The notes beneath the pieces were generated by a model that was not told where the DNA came from, made no database searches, and was given only the letters and a program-made list of their open reading frames with translations. A DNA stretch of 10,792 nucleotides from Candidatus Culexmicrobium profundum. Its GTDB lineage: Archaea; Thermoproteota; Methanomethylicia; Culexarchaeales; Culexmicrobiaceae. The stretch covers positions 1-10,792 of the forward strand of contig JANZKD010000051.1 in NCBI GenBank assembly GCA_025061245.1, written 5' to 3'. Positions within the stretch are counted from its first letter, which is position 1. The number at the start of each line of letters is the position of its first letter. This document shows, in pieces, positions 1 through 6,629 of this stretch. Made by a program: the position numbers and the translations under genes.

Positions 1-58
1 TGGTTAGGATGCCGCCCTTACACGGCGGTGGTCGTGGGTTCGAATCCCACCCCGCCCA
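1..58 (+). tRNA. tRNA-Val (anticodon UAC), 3' part
   Basis: This is the 3' portion of a tRNA gene; the acceptor 5' strand and most of the D arm lie before the window. The anticodon stem CCGCC/GGCGG closes a seven-base loop CTTACAC, giving anticodon TAC, which reads valine GUA-type codons. A short variable loop follows, then a perfect T arm (GTGGG, loop TTCGAAT, CCCAC). The 3' acceptor strand CCCGCCC ends with discriminator A at 58. The next bases are TAAC, so CCA is not encoded, as is common in archaea. The last five bases (GCCCA) and the downstream flank recur at 2569. Confidence 0.93.
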
Positions 59-100
59 TAACTCATCATCAAATTGAAGATAAAATCCATGATAATCAAG
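54..100 (+). repeat. Direct repeat copy A, at the tRNA 3' end
   Basis: This copy starts with the last five bases of the tRNA (GCCCA) and continues into its flank with TAACTCATCATCAAAT. It matches 2569-2615 at 44 of 47 positions; the first 21 bases are identical, and the mismatches are at 75, 92 and 93. Weaker similarity runs on to about 165 in both copies (a shared GCATATCACTT block) and possibly to a shared GCTGTGA block near 194, with indels. The position at a tRNA 3' end recalls integrase attachment sites, but the overlap with the tRNA is short. Confidence 0.75.
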
Positions 101-443
101 ATTCTAGTAGATACAAAATAATTATTAATAAGTCTTAGTCTTTAATTTCAATTTGCATATCACTTACAATTCAATTTCTTATAAACAAAAATGCTGTGAC
201 CTATCAATTAAGCACTTCCCCATCCAAGCTAAGTTAATCAAAACCAAGTAAATTAACTATCAATTTCAACAAAATCCTATCCAAAACTATCACCAACAAA
301 TAATTGAAGTTATTATTCTTGAAAATCAATTTATCTAAAAATAAACAATATTCAAGTAAATAATTGTCTTTAAATAAATAATAAAAAAATAAAAATTTAA
401 ATACAAGCCATGATATAATTTATTTTAGGAGAGATCTGAAAAT
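101..443 (+). other. Intergenic region, A+C-rich, no gene
   Basis: No open frame of useful length is visible here. The first ~110 bases are the diverged tail of repeat copy A. The rest is very AT-rich, with markedly more A and C than T and G on this strand (for example 241-300). The last ~50 bases carry a TATA-like box and a Shine-Dalgarno sequence for the gene at 444. Confidence 0.6.
394..403 (+). promoter_or_regulatory. TATA-like box upstream of the 444-1697 gene
   Basis: The sequence AATTTAAATA resembles an archaeal TATA box. Initiation about 25 bases downstream would fall near 425, leaving a short leader that contains AGGAGAG (427-433), ten bases before the ATG at 444. The surroundings are so AT-rich that the box itself is weak evidence. 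Confidence 0.4.
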
Positions 444-1697
444 ATGAATAAAAAATTGCTTTCAATAATAATATTTCTACTCCTAAACATGCAAACCTAT
501 CTTGCAGCAGCCGCAGAATGGACAATAAACTCAGATTTTAACAACAACGGAGAAAATTGGGTCGCAAGAACATGGGTATGGGATGTATTTGACATCTACT
601 ATTATGAACCAGAATCTCCAGGAGAAAAAACTGGTGAAGACTTTGCCAAATTTATTAAAGTAGGCAATGACTGGATGGCATACCTCCAAGCCGACCATGA
701 TTATAAAGTTGGAGAACCTCCATTTGGCTATTATAGAACTGTTTGTGCTGGTGTTACTCAAGGTTGGGTTTGGGATGAAAATAAACCAGATGGAATAGTT
801 CAGCCAGATCCATTACCAATTACACCGGAACTATCAAGCTTAATGATGTACACTGATATTTATGAAAAGTGGGGGTGGGGTTTAAGTTGGGAATATGGTA
901 TACTCACAGATATATGGTTCAAGGCTTATGATGTTGTTAAAGAAGTAGATGGAACTTATTATTACTACCCAGAAACAGTATTCGGAATAGATTTCTATTA
1001 TGATATCGGAGGTCGCATATATCCATCAGATGGTTCAATGTATGATCGTCTTCCAGTAGCTTTCATATATATTAAATATAATTTGGGATTAGGTTTACGT
1101 GTAAATGACATTCTCGCAACAATGATAGAAGCATCACAAATTTCACCAAACTATGGAATATACTTCTCCCACTGGAACTGCAAACTATATCAAGTAGAAG
1201 CTCTAGTCGAAGAAGCAGGAGGATATGCAAGAGCTAAATATAAATACCTAAAAGTAAACTACACATATTCCTCCTCCTCAACCAGTGATTATCCAACACT
1301 ACTCGTTTTAAGTGAAAATGGATGGATAAACGAAGAACCAATACTAATTTGCACTAACAAAGACATCTATGACATACATGTAATTAAAACATTCCCAATT
1401 GAGTACAATGGAACTTATAGATTAATACTAAAAGGAGCCAAACAATACACAATACAGATTGATGAAATATTCCTAATAGCAATAAACTCCACCACAAACA
1501 AAGGATTCAAATTACCATTAATCAAAGCAATCCACTCATCAAAAGGAAACATAGAAAAACAAATAAAATCAAGAGACAAAATATACATAGAAATAAAACC
1601 AAAAGAAACCATAAAACTACAATTCAAAGCACTAAATACCATCAAAGGACAATGGAAACTCATGATCATAATAAAAGGAAAAACAAAACAACTATAA
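444..1697 (+). CDS. Secreted protein with a GH12-like (concanavalin-type) region, probably catalytically altered
   Basis: This 417-residue protein has a classic signal peptide: KK at 3-4, a hydrophobic core at 5-15, and AAAA before E25. The ATG is preceded by AGGAGAG. Residues ~90-275 are rich in Tyr, Trp and alternating hydrophobics. By eye they follow the motif order of glycoside hydrolase family 12: an FGYY segment (94-97), an LPIT stretch (124), TDIWFKAYDVV (155-165), a FYYDIGGRIYP strand-turn (183-193), a VND helix (210) and VEALVEEAGG (251-260). The second Glu of that last motif (E256) aligns with the family acid/base. The position expected for the nucleophile Glu appears to be Val179. 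Residues 285-417 form a second, Lys-rich beta-type region with no membrane anchor. Three N-glycosylation sequons occur (NYT, NGT, NST). It is followed after 27 bases by a membrane protein gene. The fold call is inference from pattern only; alternatives are another jelly-roll carbohydrate-binding protein or an unrelated secreted protein. Confidence 0.8.
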   Translation: MNKKLLSIIIFLLLNMQTYLAAAAEWTINSDFNNNGENWVARTWVWDVFDIYYYEPESPGEKTGEDFAKFIKVGNDWMAYLQADHDYKVGEPPFGYYRTVCAGVTQGWVWDENKPDGIVQPDPLPITPELSSLMMYTDIYEKWGWGLSWEYGILTDIWFKAYDVVKEVDGTYYYYPETVFGIDFYYDIGGRIYPSDGSMYDRLPVAFIYIKYNLGLGLRVNDILATMIEASQISPNYGIYFSHWNCKLYQVEALVEEAGGYARAKYKYLKVNYTYSSSSTSDYPTLLVLSENGWINEEPILICTNKDIYDIHVIKTFPIEYNGTYRLILKGAKQYTIQIDEIFLIAINSTTNKGFKLPLIKAIHSSKGNIEKQIKSRDKIYIEIKPKETIKLQFKALNTIKGQWKLMIIIKGKTKQL

Positions 1698-1724
1698 ATT
1701 TTATTTTTAATTGGAGGCTTAAAT

Positions 1725-2267
1725 TTGAATGATAATCTTGAATTTGAGATTCAGACTCCGGGAGTAGTATCTTTTCTGTTTAATTGGATTTTGATTATTT
1801 ATTTTATAAATGGATTTCTTTCTTTTTATTGGTTTTTCATTGCTTTTATTTTAGGTTTACCTGGTCTTTATTGTTCATTTCAATTTATAAAGGGTGATCT
1901 TAGATATTTTAAGATGGAATTAAACTTAATTGCTCTATCAACAATAGCTTTCATAGTTGCTAATTTAATAGATATTTTTTCCTTTTTCTTATTTAATGGA
2001 CCAACTACTCCACCTAAATGGTACTACTATGCTCCAGGTGTCATGGCAGCGTCATTAAGTTTCATTAGCAGTTTTATACCTGTATCAGTCATATTCTTCC
2101 TCAGTTTAGCGATTTTCCGATACGATTTAGTTTATGCATATCTACTAGCAACAACCTTATCAGCTATTATTGGAATAATTTCACTTACCATATTACGAAA
2201 AACTCTCAAGAAAGAAGAGGTAAAGAAATTTTTCAAACTGAAGTATAAAAACAAAAATAATTATTAA
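1725..2267 (+). CDS. Multi-pass membrane protein, unknown function
   Basis: This 180-residue, very hydrophobic protein has about five predicted membrane segments (roughly 13-30, 32-54, 64-90, 103-131 and 133-157). It ends in a strongly basic cytoplasmic tail (158-180, many Lys). The start is TTG at 1725, supported by GGAGG at 1713-1717 seven bases upstream; a nearby ATG at 1729 is in another frame. It lies 27 bases after the secreted-protein gene on the same strand, so the two are probably co-transcribed. No family motif is recognised. A role as accessory, anchor, exporter or immunity partner of the secreted protein is speculation from the arrangement. Third-position usage changes from T-rich in the first half to A/C-rich in the last third. 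Confidence 0.75.
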   Translation: MNDNLEFEIQTPGVVSFLFNWILIIYFINGFLSFYWFFIAFILGLPGLYCSFQFIKGDLRYFKMELNLIALSTIAFIVANLIDIFSFFLFNGPTTPPKWYYYAPGVMAASLSFISSFIPVSVIFFLSLAIFRYDLVYAYLLATTLSAIIGIISLTILRKTLKKEEVKKFFKLKYKNKNNY

Positions 2268-2568
2268 AACATCCAAAAGGTTAGCTTCATAAAGCCTATA
2301 GTAAACAATTATTAAGAATTTTAACACTTAAGAATCATATCTGGCGAAGTAGGGACTTGACTATAGTTTAAAGATTAAAATTTCATGTCTAAATGAAAAT
2401 AATGTCAAATTAAGATGCGAAAAAGAATCGTAAATGCCTAACTCCATCACTATTACCATTGTTTTCAAGTATGGCAAATGGAGTATATCAATGATCCGTA
2501 TCTGCAACACTTACATTGAATTACCTAAGTATAATAATGTATTATTTATGATCCTACTCATAATCGAT

Positions 2569-2615
2569 GCCCATAACTCATCATCAAATCGAAGATAAAA
2601 TCCATGGCAATCAAG
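2569..2615 (+). repeat. Direct repeat copy B of the tRNA-Val 3' flank
   Basis: This copy matches 54-100 at 44 of 47 positions in the same orientation, including the tRNA-derived GCCCA at 2569-2573. Upstream of 2569 the sequence no longer matches the tRNA, so no second tRNA end is restored beyond five bases. Together with copy A it brackets the gene pair at 444-2267. This fits an old integrated element (attL/attR-like) or a segmental duplication. Confidence 0.7.
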
Positions 2616-3022
2616 GCTTCATATGGATACAATTTTATGGTTGAATTCAATTCTGCATATCACTTTTTATAAGACGAATTGCAACAATTTATGGGTAGAG
2701 AGGCTGTGATCCAAGTGAAGTAAAATTAAAATCTACTAGCGATGAAGATAAACATAAAGTATTTTACTACATTGAAAGTAAGACTGAATTCTATGAAGAA
2801 AGTTAATATCACAATAAATGTTTGAGAGTGTCAAAGCTTTAAACTAATAAGGAGAAGTTATGCTTAGATGAATTTTCATATAAATAGCCATTATTCTTTT
2901 TAAATTTTTTATTTAAATATTTATTTTAATTAAAAATTAATCGTCAAATGAGATAGCATTATATAAACTTTTTAAAACCAAAGTAATTAAAAATATTTAT
3001 TTTTCAATCTTTTTTAAAAAAT

Positions 3023-3031
3023 GTTTAAATA
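3023..3031 (+). promoter_or_regulatory. TATA-like box upstream of the 3084-4415 gene
   Basis: GTTTAAATA sits about 55-60 bases before the ATG. Initiation ~25 bases downstream, near 3052, would give a leader of about 30 bases that includes the strong purine run GGGGGAGAGA (3069-3078), a good Shine-Dalgarno site. The sequence after the box (3032 onward) becomes GC-richer than the upstream spacer, so the box stands out moderately. Confidence 0.45.
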
Positions 3032-3083
3032 TTCGGGTTGGGCATTTTGTATTTAGAGGTTAGTTCTTGGGGGAGAGATATTT

Positions 3084-4415
3084 ATGAGGAGAATTTCCTT
3101 CCTAATTTTGATTGTTGCAATATTAGCAATTCAATATATATCACTTGTTCAAGCTGTCTCTAATGCTACTTTAAAGACTTGGTATTATCTAGGTATGAAA
3201 GCTGAGCTTCAAGATTACTTGAATCTTGGCCCTGGAGACAAGGTTTGTCAAGGATTTAAGCCGCCTAGAAGTTGGACAGTGGATAAGATTTCACTTTATG
3301 CAGAATATAGCGCCGGAGTTGAGGGAGTTGAAAAAGAGAAGAATATTACAATACAAAGTGTGTCATATATTTACGTTGAATTACGTGAAGGTGGACCAGA
3401 CGGAACATTACTTGCATATGGAACAGTTTACATAGGCTACCTGGATTGGTATGACGTTCAATTAAGTAGTCAAGTAACTCTATCCCCAGACAAATGGTAT
3501 TATATAGTAGCTTACTCACCATATGACTCATGGAACATATATTACCATTATGACGGACAACCAAACAATGATGGCCCAGCAGGAATAAACAGATTTGGAT
3601 ACTGGGAATCATTATCAGTAGACCTCCTAACAAGATACCATGCAACATACACAATAGACTCAACAAGAATACAACAACTAAAAACACTAGCACAAACATA
3701 CAAACCATCATTACGATTTGAGACTGGTATGATTTATTTTCCATGCGACTTCTACTATGACCTTGATATTGATGTAGACAATAACACAGATAACTATCCT
3801 TCAGAAGAATGGAAAAAATTGGAAAAATTGAGAGTATTCATCCACATAGAAGAGTATTCATTCTCAGACGAAGACGGCATAGGACCAGCAATAGCAATAG
3901 AATATTGGTTCTACTACGTATACAATATATATTATATAGGGGGTTCTCTCACATATGAACATCCACATGACTGGGAACTACATTTAGTTGTATTTGTAGA
4001 TCAATATGACACTTCAAATGTAGTTTTGCTTAAAACTGGTGTCCATGGAGGTCTATATAGTCGTTCATGGGAAGACGCCATAGAAAGAAGTGGAACCCAT
4101 GTCACAGTTTTTATCGTGCATGACTCTCATGCAGCTGATATTGATAGAGATATTCCTAAAGAGGGCTGGGATGGAGATGGAGTTTTCATTTCTTATGACG
4201 ACAGTAGATATAAAGAGATTTATGTTTGGGATAGTGAGCCATGTGAGTATGAAGATACATTCAACGGTGAAGTGTATTGTAGGATAACTAATTGGGAGGG
4301 AGCTCATGTGTATTGGGATACATTTTCACAATACTGGTGGGCAAAAGATTACGGAAGTGTTAGTGTTGCATGGCATAAAGATGCATGGGATGAACCGGGG
4401 GTTACGTATTATTAA
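3084..4415 (+). CDS. Secreted two-domain protein with an NLP/Vps62-like HDWE motif
   Basis: This 443-residue protein has an N-terminal signal peptide (RR at 2-3, hydrophobic 5-20, likely cleavage after VQA at 24) and no other membrane segment, so it is probably exported. Residues ~50-155 look like a beta-sandwich, with VDKISLYAEYSAG (66-78), LREGGPDGTLL (100-110) and a LSPDKWYYIVAY strand pair (133-144). Residues ~211-345 contain EYWFYYVYN (263-271), EHPHDWE (282-288) and a downstream HGG (311-313). That order matches NPP1/NLP necrosis-inducing proteins, where GHRHDWE supplies metal-binding His, Asp and Glu, and the related Vps62-like family. The His, Asp and Glu equivalents (H283, H285, D286, E288) are present. 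Metal binding at the outer face and a cytolytic or surface role are inference. The ATG has a strong GGGGGAGAGA site. A membrane protein gene follows, overlapping its 3' end. Base composition switches sharply within the gene (see findings). Confidence 0.82.
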   Translation: MRRISFLILIVAILAIQYISLVQAVSNATLKTWYYLGMKAELQDYLNLGPGDKVCQGFKPPRSWTVDKISLYAEYSAGVEGVEKEKNITIQSVSYIYVELREGGPDGTLLAYGTVYIGYLDWYDVQLSSQVTLSPDKWYYIVAYSPYDSWNIYYHYDGQPNNDGPAGINRFGYWESLSVDLLTRYHATYTIDSTRIQQLKTLAQTYKPSLRFETGMIYFPCDFYYDLDIDVDNNTDNYPSEEWKKLEKLRVFIHIEEYSFSDEDGIGPAIAIEYWFYYVYNIYYIGGSLTYEHPHDWELHLVVFVDQYDTSNVVLLKTGVHGGLYSRSWEDAIERSGTHVTVFIVHDSHAADIDRDIPKEGWDGDGVFISYDDSRYKEIYVWDSEPCEYEDTFNGEVYCRITNWEGAHVYWDTFSQYWWAKDYGSVSVAWHKDAWDEPGVTYY

Positions 4416-5115
4416 ATTTTCTTTCTCTTTTCTAAATGACTCTGTGGTTGGGGCTTATGTCATTATATTGTTTAGTTTACTTTTTCTTCCACAATGGATT
4501 ATTCCTACTGATGTTACTACTCTTATTGGCTTTTCCTGGGGTGGTATTTGGCCTAATAAATTGAATCCCATAGAAAACCTTACTTATCTCACTCATGGAG
4601 GGAAAGTATTAAGATTATTTTACTTTATCCTTGCTTACATAATTATATCAATGTGTGCAGTTTTACTTTATCTTAGAATAAAACATGCTAATAAATGTAA
4701 ATATGAATTAATAATTAGAAAGATTATGACAGAGCTTATCATTATATACACAGTGTTTCCCCTATTATTCATTCTTAAAGTCCTCATATCTAAGCCAACA
4801 AGCTGGATAGGAGGCTACCTCATTTTATTACCTCCATTTAATTTGAGTGCTGTTGGAGTTATTTTGGGGTTGTGGAATTTATTTAGTCCACCCAATTTGG
4901 TGGAAAGGAGAGAGGTAATTGATATATTTAGGCGAATACAGATGGATGATGAATTAAGTAGAATGTATAGAGATTTACTTGAAATTTATAGGGTTAAATA
5001 TCCGCATAATCCTGAAGGAGTGCTTAAATATCATATCAATAAGGAATTGAAAAGTGGAATAGAAGTAGATTTGACGTTAAAGAGATTAATACAAAGACAT
5101 AAAGTAAATCAATAA
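4390..5115 (+). CDS. Four-segment membrane protein with a cytoplasmic C-terminal domain
   Basis: The protein is about 241 residues from the chosen ATG. Hydrophobic segments lie at roughly 19-39, 74-95, 115-133 and 140-165. A soluble, charged C-terminal region of about 75 residues, probably helical (DELSRMYRDLLEIYR at about 177-191), follows. The frame is open upstream to an ATG at 4306, but that start would overlap the preceding gene by 110 bases. ATG 4390 (or 4381) overlaps it by 26-35 bases; neither has a good ribosome site, so the start is uncertain, and translational coupling to the upstream stop is possible. No family was recognised. It repeats the secreted-then-membrane arrangement of 444-2267, but I see no clear sequence similarity between the two membrane proteins. 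A partner role (anchor, export, signalling or self-protection) is conjecture. Confidence 0.72.
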   Translation: MNRGLRIIKFSFSFLNDSVVGAYVIILFSLLFLPQWIIPTDVTTLIGFSWGGIWPNKLNPIENLTYLTHGGKVLRLFYFILAYIIISMCAVLLYLRIKHANKCKYELIIRKIMTELIIIYTVFPLLFILKVLISKPTSWIGGYLILLPPFNLSAVGVILGLWNLFSPPNLVERREVIDIFRRIQMDDELSRMYRDLLEIYRVKYPHNPEGVLKYHINKELKSGIEVDLTLKRLIQRHKVNQ

Positions 5116-5384
5116 TTCTATTCCTAAGCATTTACATTGAATTGCCCGATTCTTGATGAATGGTATACGTTTATACTTAAGTGAGAATAATTGCTGGATT
5201 TTGCAGGACCTATGAGCAGCTATTCAATAAACAGAGAGACTTTAAATTTTAAGTAGTTTGATGTTTTATTGTCTATTTGATTGTTTTTAGGTAGATTGTG
5301 TGTTGGATGGTTTGTATTGGTAGGTATCCTATTGGCATTAAAGCGTATATTTTGGATTTTATGGTTATGGGTAGAGTATATTTT

Positions 5385-5448
5385 CTGGTGGATTTTCAGA
5401 TTTAGTTAAATATATTTTAAGAGTATGTGGTCATCCATATTCCACCAG
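5385..5448 (+). repeat. Inverted repeat with 8-bp arms
   Basis: CTGGTGGA (5385-5392) is the exact reverse complement of TCCACCAG (5441-5448), with 48 bases between. As RNA this could form a long-loop stem; as DNA it could be a binding site. The arms are GC-richer than the surroundings. No function is assigned. Confidence 0.4.
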
Positions 5449-5551
5449 TAATTGGTTGGATGTATTGATTGTGGATTGCTGTGCATTATGGAAGGATTAA
5501 GTTTATCTTTTTGTTTGCTTTATTTTTGTTGGTCGGCGGGCTTGCTGATTT

Positions 5552-5572
5552 GATGATGAGGCCTGCATCATC
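5552..5572 (+). repeat. Perfect 7-bp hairpin upstream of S13
   Basis: GATGATG (5552-5558) pairs with CATCATC (5566-5572) around the loop AGGCCTG. It lies about 26 bases before the TATA-like box of the ribosomal operon and is therefore probably upstream of the transcript. It could mark the end of a transcript entering from the left or be a regulator site; neither is shown. Confidence 0.4.
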
Positions 5573-5597
5573 CCTCTATACTTTTTGGATAAATAAA

Positions 5598-5606
5598 GCT
5601 TAAATA
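5598..5606 (+). promoter_or_regulatory. Probable TATA box and BRE of the S13 operon
   Basis: The sequence AAAGCTTAAATAG (5595-5607) contains a purine-rich BRE-like stretch followed by the TATA-like core GCTTAAATA. Initiation ~25 bases downstream would fall near 5630, leaving a leader of about 20 bases before the TTG start at 5650. The position is consistent with a promoter for the S13-S4-S11 unit. Confidence 0.55.
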
Positions 5607-5649
5607 GTGCCTTTATATTTTCCCTACTGGCATTAACGGGTGTATAGCC

Positions 5650-6093
5650 TTGGCGTTTAGACATATTGTGCGTATTGCAGGTCAGGATGTGGATGGTTCT
5701 AATAAGGTAGTTTACGCCATTTCTCAGATTAAGGGTATTGGTATAAATTTAGCTCATAGTATTGTTCGTATAGCTAATATTGATCCTGACACCCGTGTTG
5801 GTTTTCTCTCGGATGCTGATATTAAGAGGCTTGAGAATGTTATTAGGAATCCTAAGAAGTATGGTGTTCCCACTTGGATGTTGAATAGGAGGAAGGATTT
5901 GGAGACTGGTGAGGATTTACATTTAATTGGTTCTGACTTGGTTTTACGTGTTAAGATGGATATTGATTTAATGAAGAAGATTAAGTGTTGGAAGGGTGTT
6001 AGGCATGCTCTTGGATTGAAGGTTAGGGGTCAGCGTACAAGGACTACTGGTAGGACTGGGCAGACTGTTGGTGTTACTCGTAGGAGGAGGTAG
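5650..6093 (+). CDS. rps13: 30S ribosomal protein S13
   Basis: This small-subunit head protein contacts 16S rRNA and the subunit interface. At 147 residues it is the usual archaeal length. The N-terminal FRHIVRIAGQDVDG and the IKGIGINLA helix-turn region are typical. The C-terminal GLKVRGQRTRTTGRTGQT stretch is the family signature and ends in an Arg-rich tail. The start is TTG (5650), followed by the expected MAFRHIV sequence. No strong Shine-Dalgarno is visible, which fits the first gene of a unit with a short leader. Its last codons (AGG AGG AGG TAG) provide the Shine-Dalgarno of S4, three bases downstream. Confidence 0.97.
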   Translation: MAFRHIVRIAGQDVDGSNKVVYAISQIKGIGINLAHSIVRIANIDPDTRVGFLSDADIKRLENVIRNPKKYGVPTWMLNRRKDLETGEDLHLIGSDLVLRVKMDIDLMKKIKCWKGVRHALGLKVRGQRTRTTGRTGQTVGVTRRRR

Positions 6094-6096
6094 TTT

Positions 6097-6627
6097 ATGG
6101 GTGATCCTAAGCGTTCAAGGAAGAAGTGGAAGGGACCGAGACATCCTTGGAGAAGGGAGGTTTTAGAAGAAGAGCTTCACTTGATGGGTCAGTATGGTTT
6201 GAGGAATAAGCGTGAGCTTTGGATTGCTAAGACTATGATTGCTAAGTTTAGGCAGCAGGCTAGACTTATGTTAGCTCTTCCTCCTGAGGAGCTTAGTGTG
6301 AGGCAGCGTCAATTAATTAATAAGCTTACTAAATTAGGGTTGCTTCCTGAGAATGCTACTCTTGATGATGTTTTAGGGCTTAGGGTTGAGGATTTACTTG
6401 AACGTAGGCTTCAAACTATAGTTTATCGTAGGGAGCTTGCAAGATCAATTTATGAGGCTAGGCAGCTTATTGTTCATGGTCATATTGCGATTAAGGGTAG
6501 ACGTGTAACTTCTCCTGGATATGTTGTTAGAAGGGATGAAGAGAACTTGATAGATTATGCTCCTGGAAGTCCGTTTAGGGAGAAGCCTCTAACTCCGATT
6601 GCCACTAAGCCTGCGGAGGGTGAGTAG
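6097..6627 (+). CDS. rps4: 30S ribosomal protein S4
   Basis: This 16S rRNA-binding primary assembly protein has 176 residues, the normal archaeal size. The start MGDPKRSRKKWKGPRHPW is typical of archaeal S4, whose N-terminus is basic. The S4 RNA-binding domain lies at about 107-160 (RRLQTIVYRR, then ARQLIVHGHIAIKGRRV), with the following SPGYVV. The C-terminus is an extended, poorly structured tail. The ATG follows the S13 stop by three bases and uses the GGAGGAGG at 6083-6090, inside the S13 coding end. Confidence 0.97.
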   Translation: MGDPKRSRKKWKGPRHPWRREVLEEELHLMGQYGLRNKRELWIAKTMIAKFRQQARLMLALPPEELSVRQRQLINKLTKLGLLPENATLDDVLGLRVEDLLERRLQTIVYRRELARSIYEARQLIVHGHIAIKGRRVTSPGYVVRRDEENLIDYAPGSPFREKPLTPIATKPAEGE

Positions 6628-6629
6628 TT

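Larger units (their letters stand above)
2268..3083 (+). other. 816-base intergenic region holding repeat copy B
   Basis: No convincing gene is visible on either strand. The region contains the second copy of the tRNA-flank repeat (2569-2615, with diverged similarity to about 2710). It ends with the promoter region of the gene at 3084. A Shine-Dalgarno-like AAGGAG (2849-2854) stands before an ATG at 2860, but that frame stops after three codons. The stretch 2880-3020 is extremely AT-rich. The region may be a remnant of lost genes between the two secreted/membrane gene pairs. Confidence 0.55.
5116..5649 (+). other. 534-base spacer before the ribosomal operon, no gene supported
   Basis: The spacer is G+T-rich on this strand. 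The longest plus-strand frame noticed (GTG at 5298 to a stop at 5405, 35 codons) lacks a ribosome site and any recognisable motif. The region holds an inverted repeat (CTGGTGGA at 5385-5392, TCCACCAG at 5441-5448) and a perfect 7-bp hairpin (5552-5572). A TATA-like box for S13 lies at its right edge. It marks the border between accessory genes and the conserved operon. Confidence 0.55.

Noticed and set aside
2860..2903. Small ATG frames after an AAGGAG site
   Set aside because: The well-placed ATG stops after three codons, and the next one (2868) encodes only 11 residues. Neither can be supported as a gene.
3346..3744. Minus-strand open frame of 132 codons
   Set aside because: It lies antisense inside the secreted-protein gene, starts and ends without regulatory signals, and shows no motif. 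It reflects the A+C-rich plus strand in this segment.
4306..4389. Upstream extension of the second membrane protein to ATG 4306
   Set aside because: It would overlap the secreted-protein gene by 110 bases, and the added residues are not hydrophobic or signal-like. A start at 4381-4390 is more likely.
5298..5405. 35-codon GTG-started frame in the spacer
   Set aside because: No Shine-Dalgarno, no recognisable motif, and a length expected by chance.
5547..5560. 14-base inverted match to the tRNA-flank repeat (reverse complement of 2577-2590)
   Set aside because: Similarity stops at both ends, and a 14-base AT-rich match is near chance expectation for a 10.8-kb window, so it is not counted as a third repeat copy.
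5545..5575. C/D-box-like sRNA: CTGA (5545-5548) then ATGATGA (5553-5559)
   Set aside because: These could be D' and C' boxes, but no matching C box upstream or terminal CTGA downstream is found at guide spacing, on either strand.
2269..5650. Integrase, transposase or CRISPR array to explain the repeats
   Set aside because: No such protein motif, no regularly spaced repeats and no terminal inverted repeats were seen anywhere in the accessory half.
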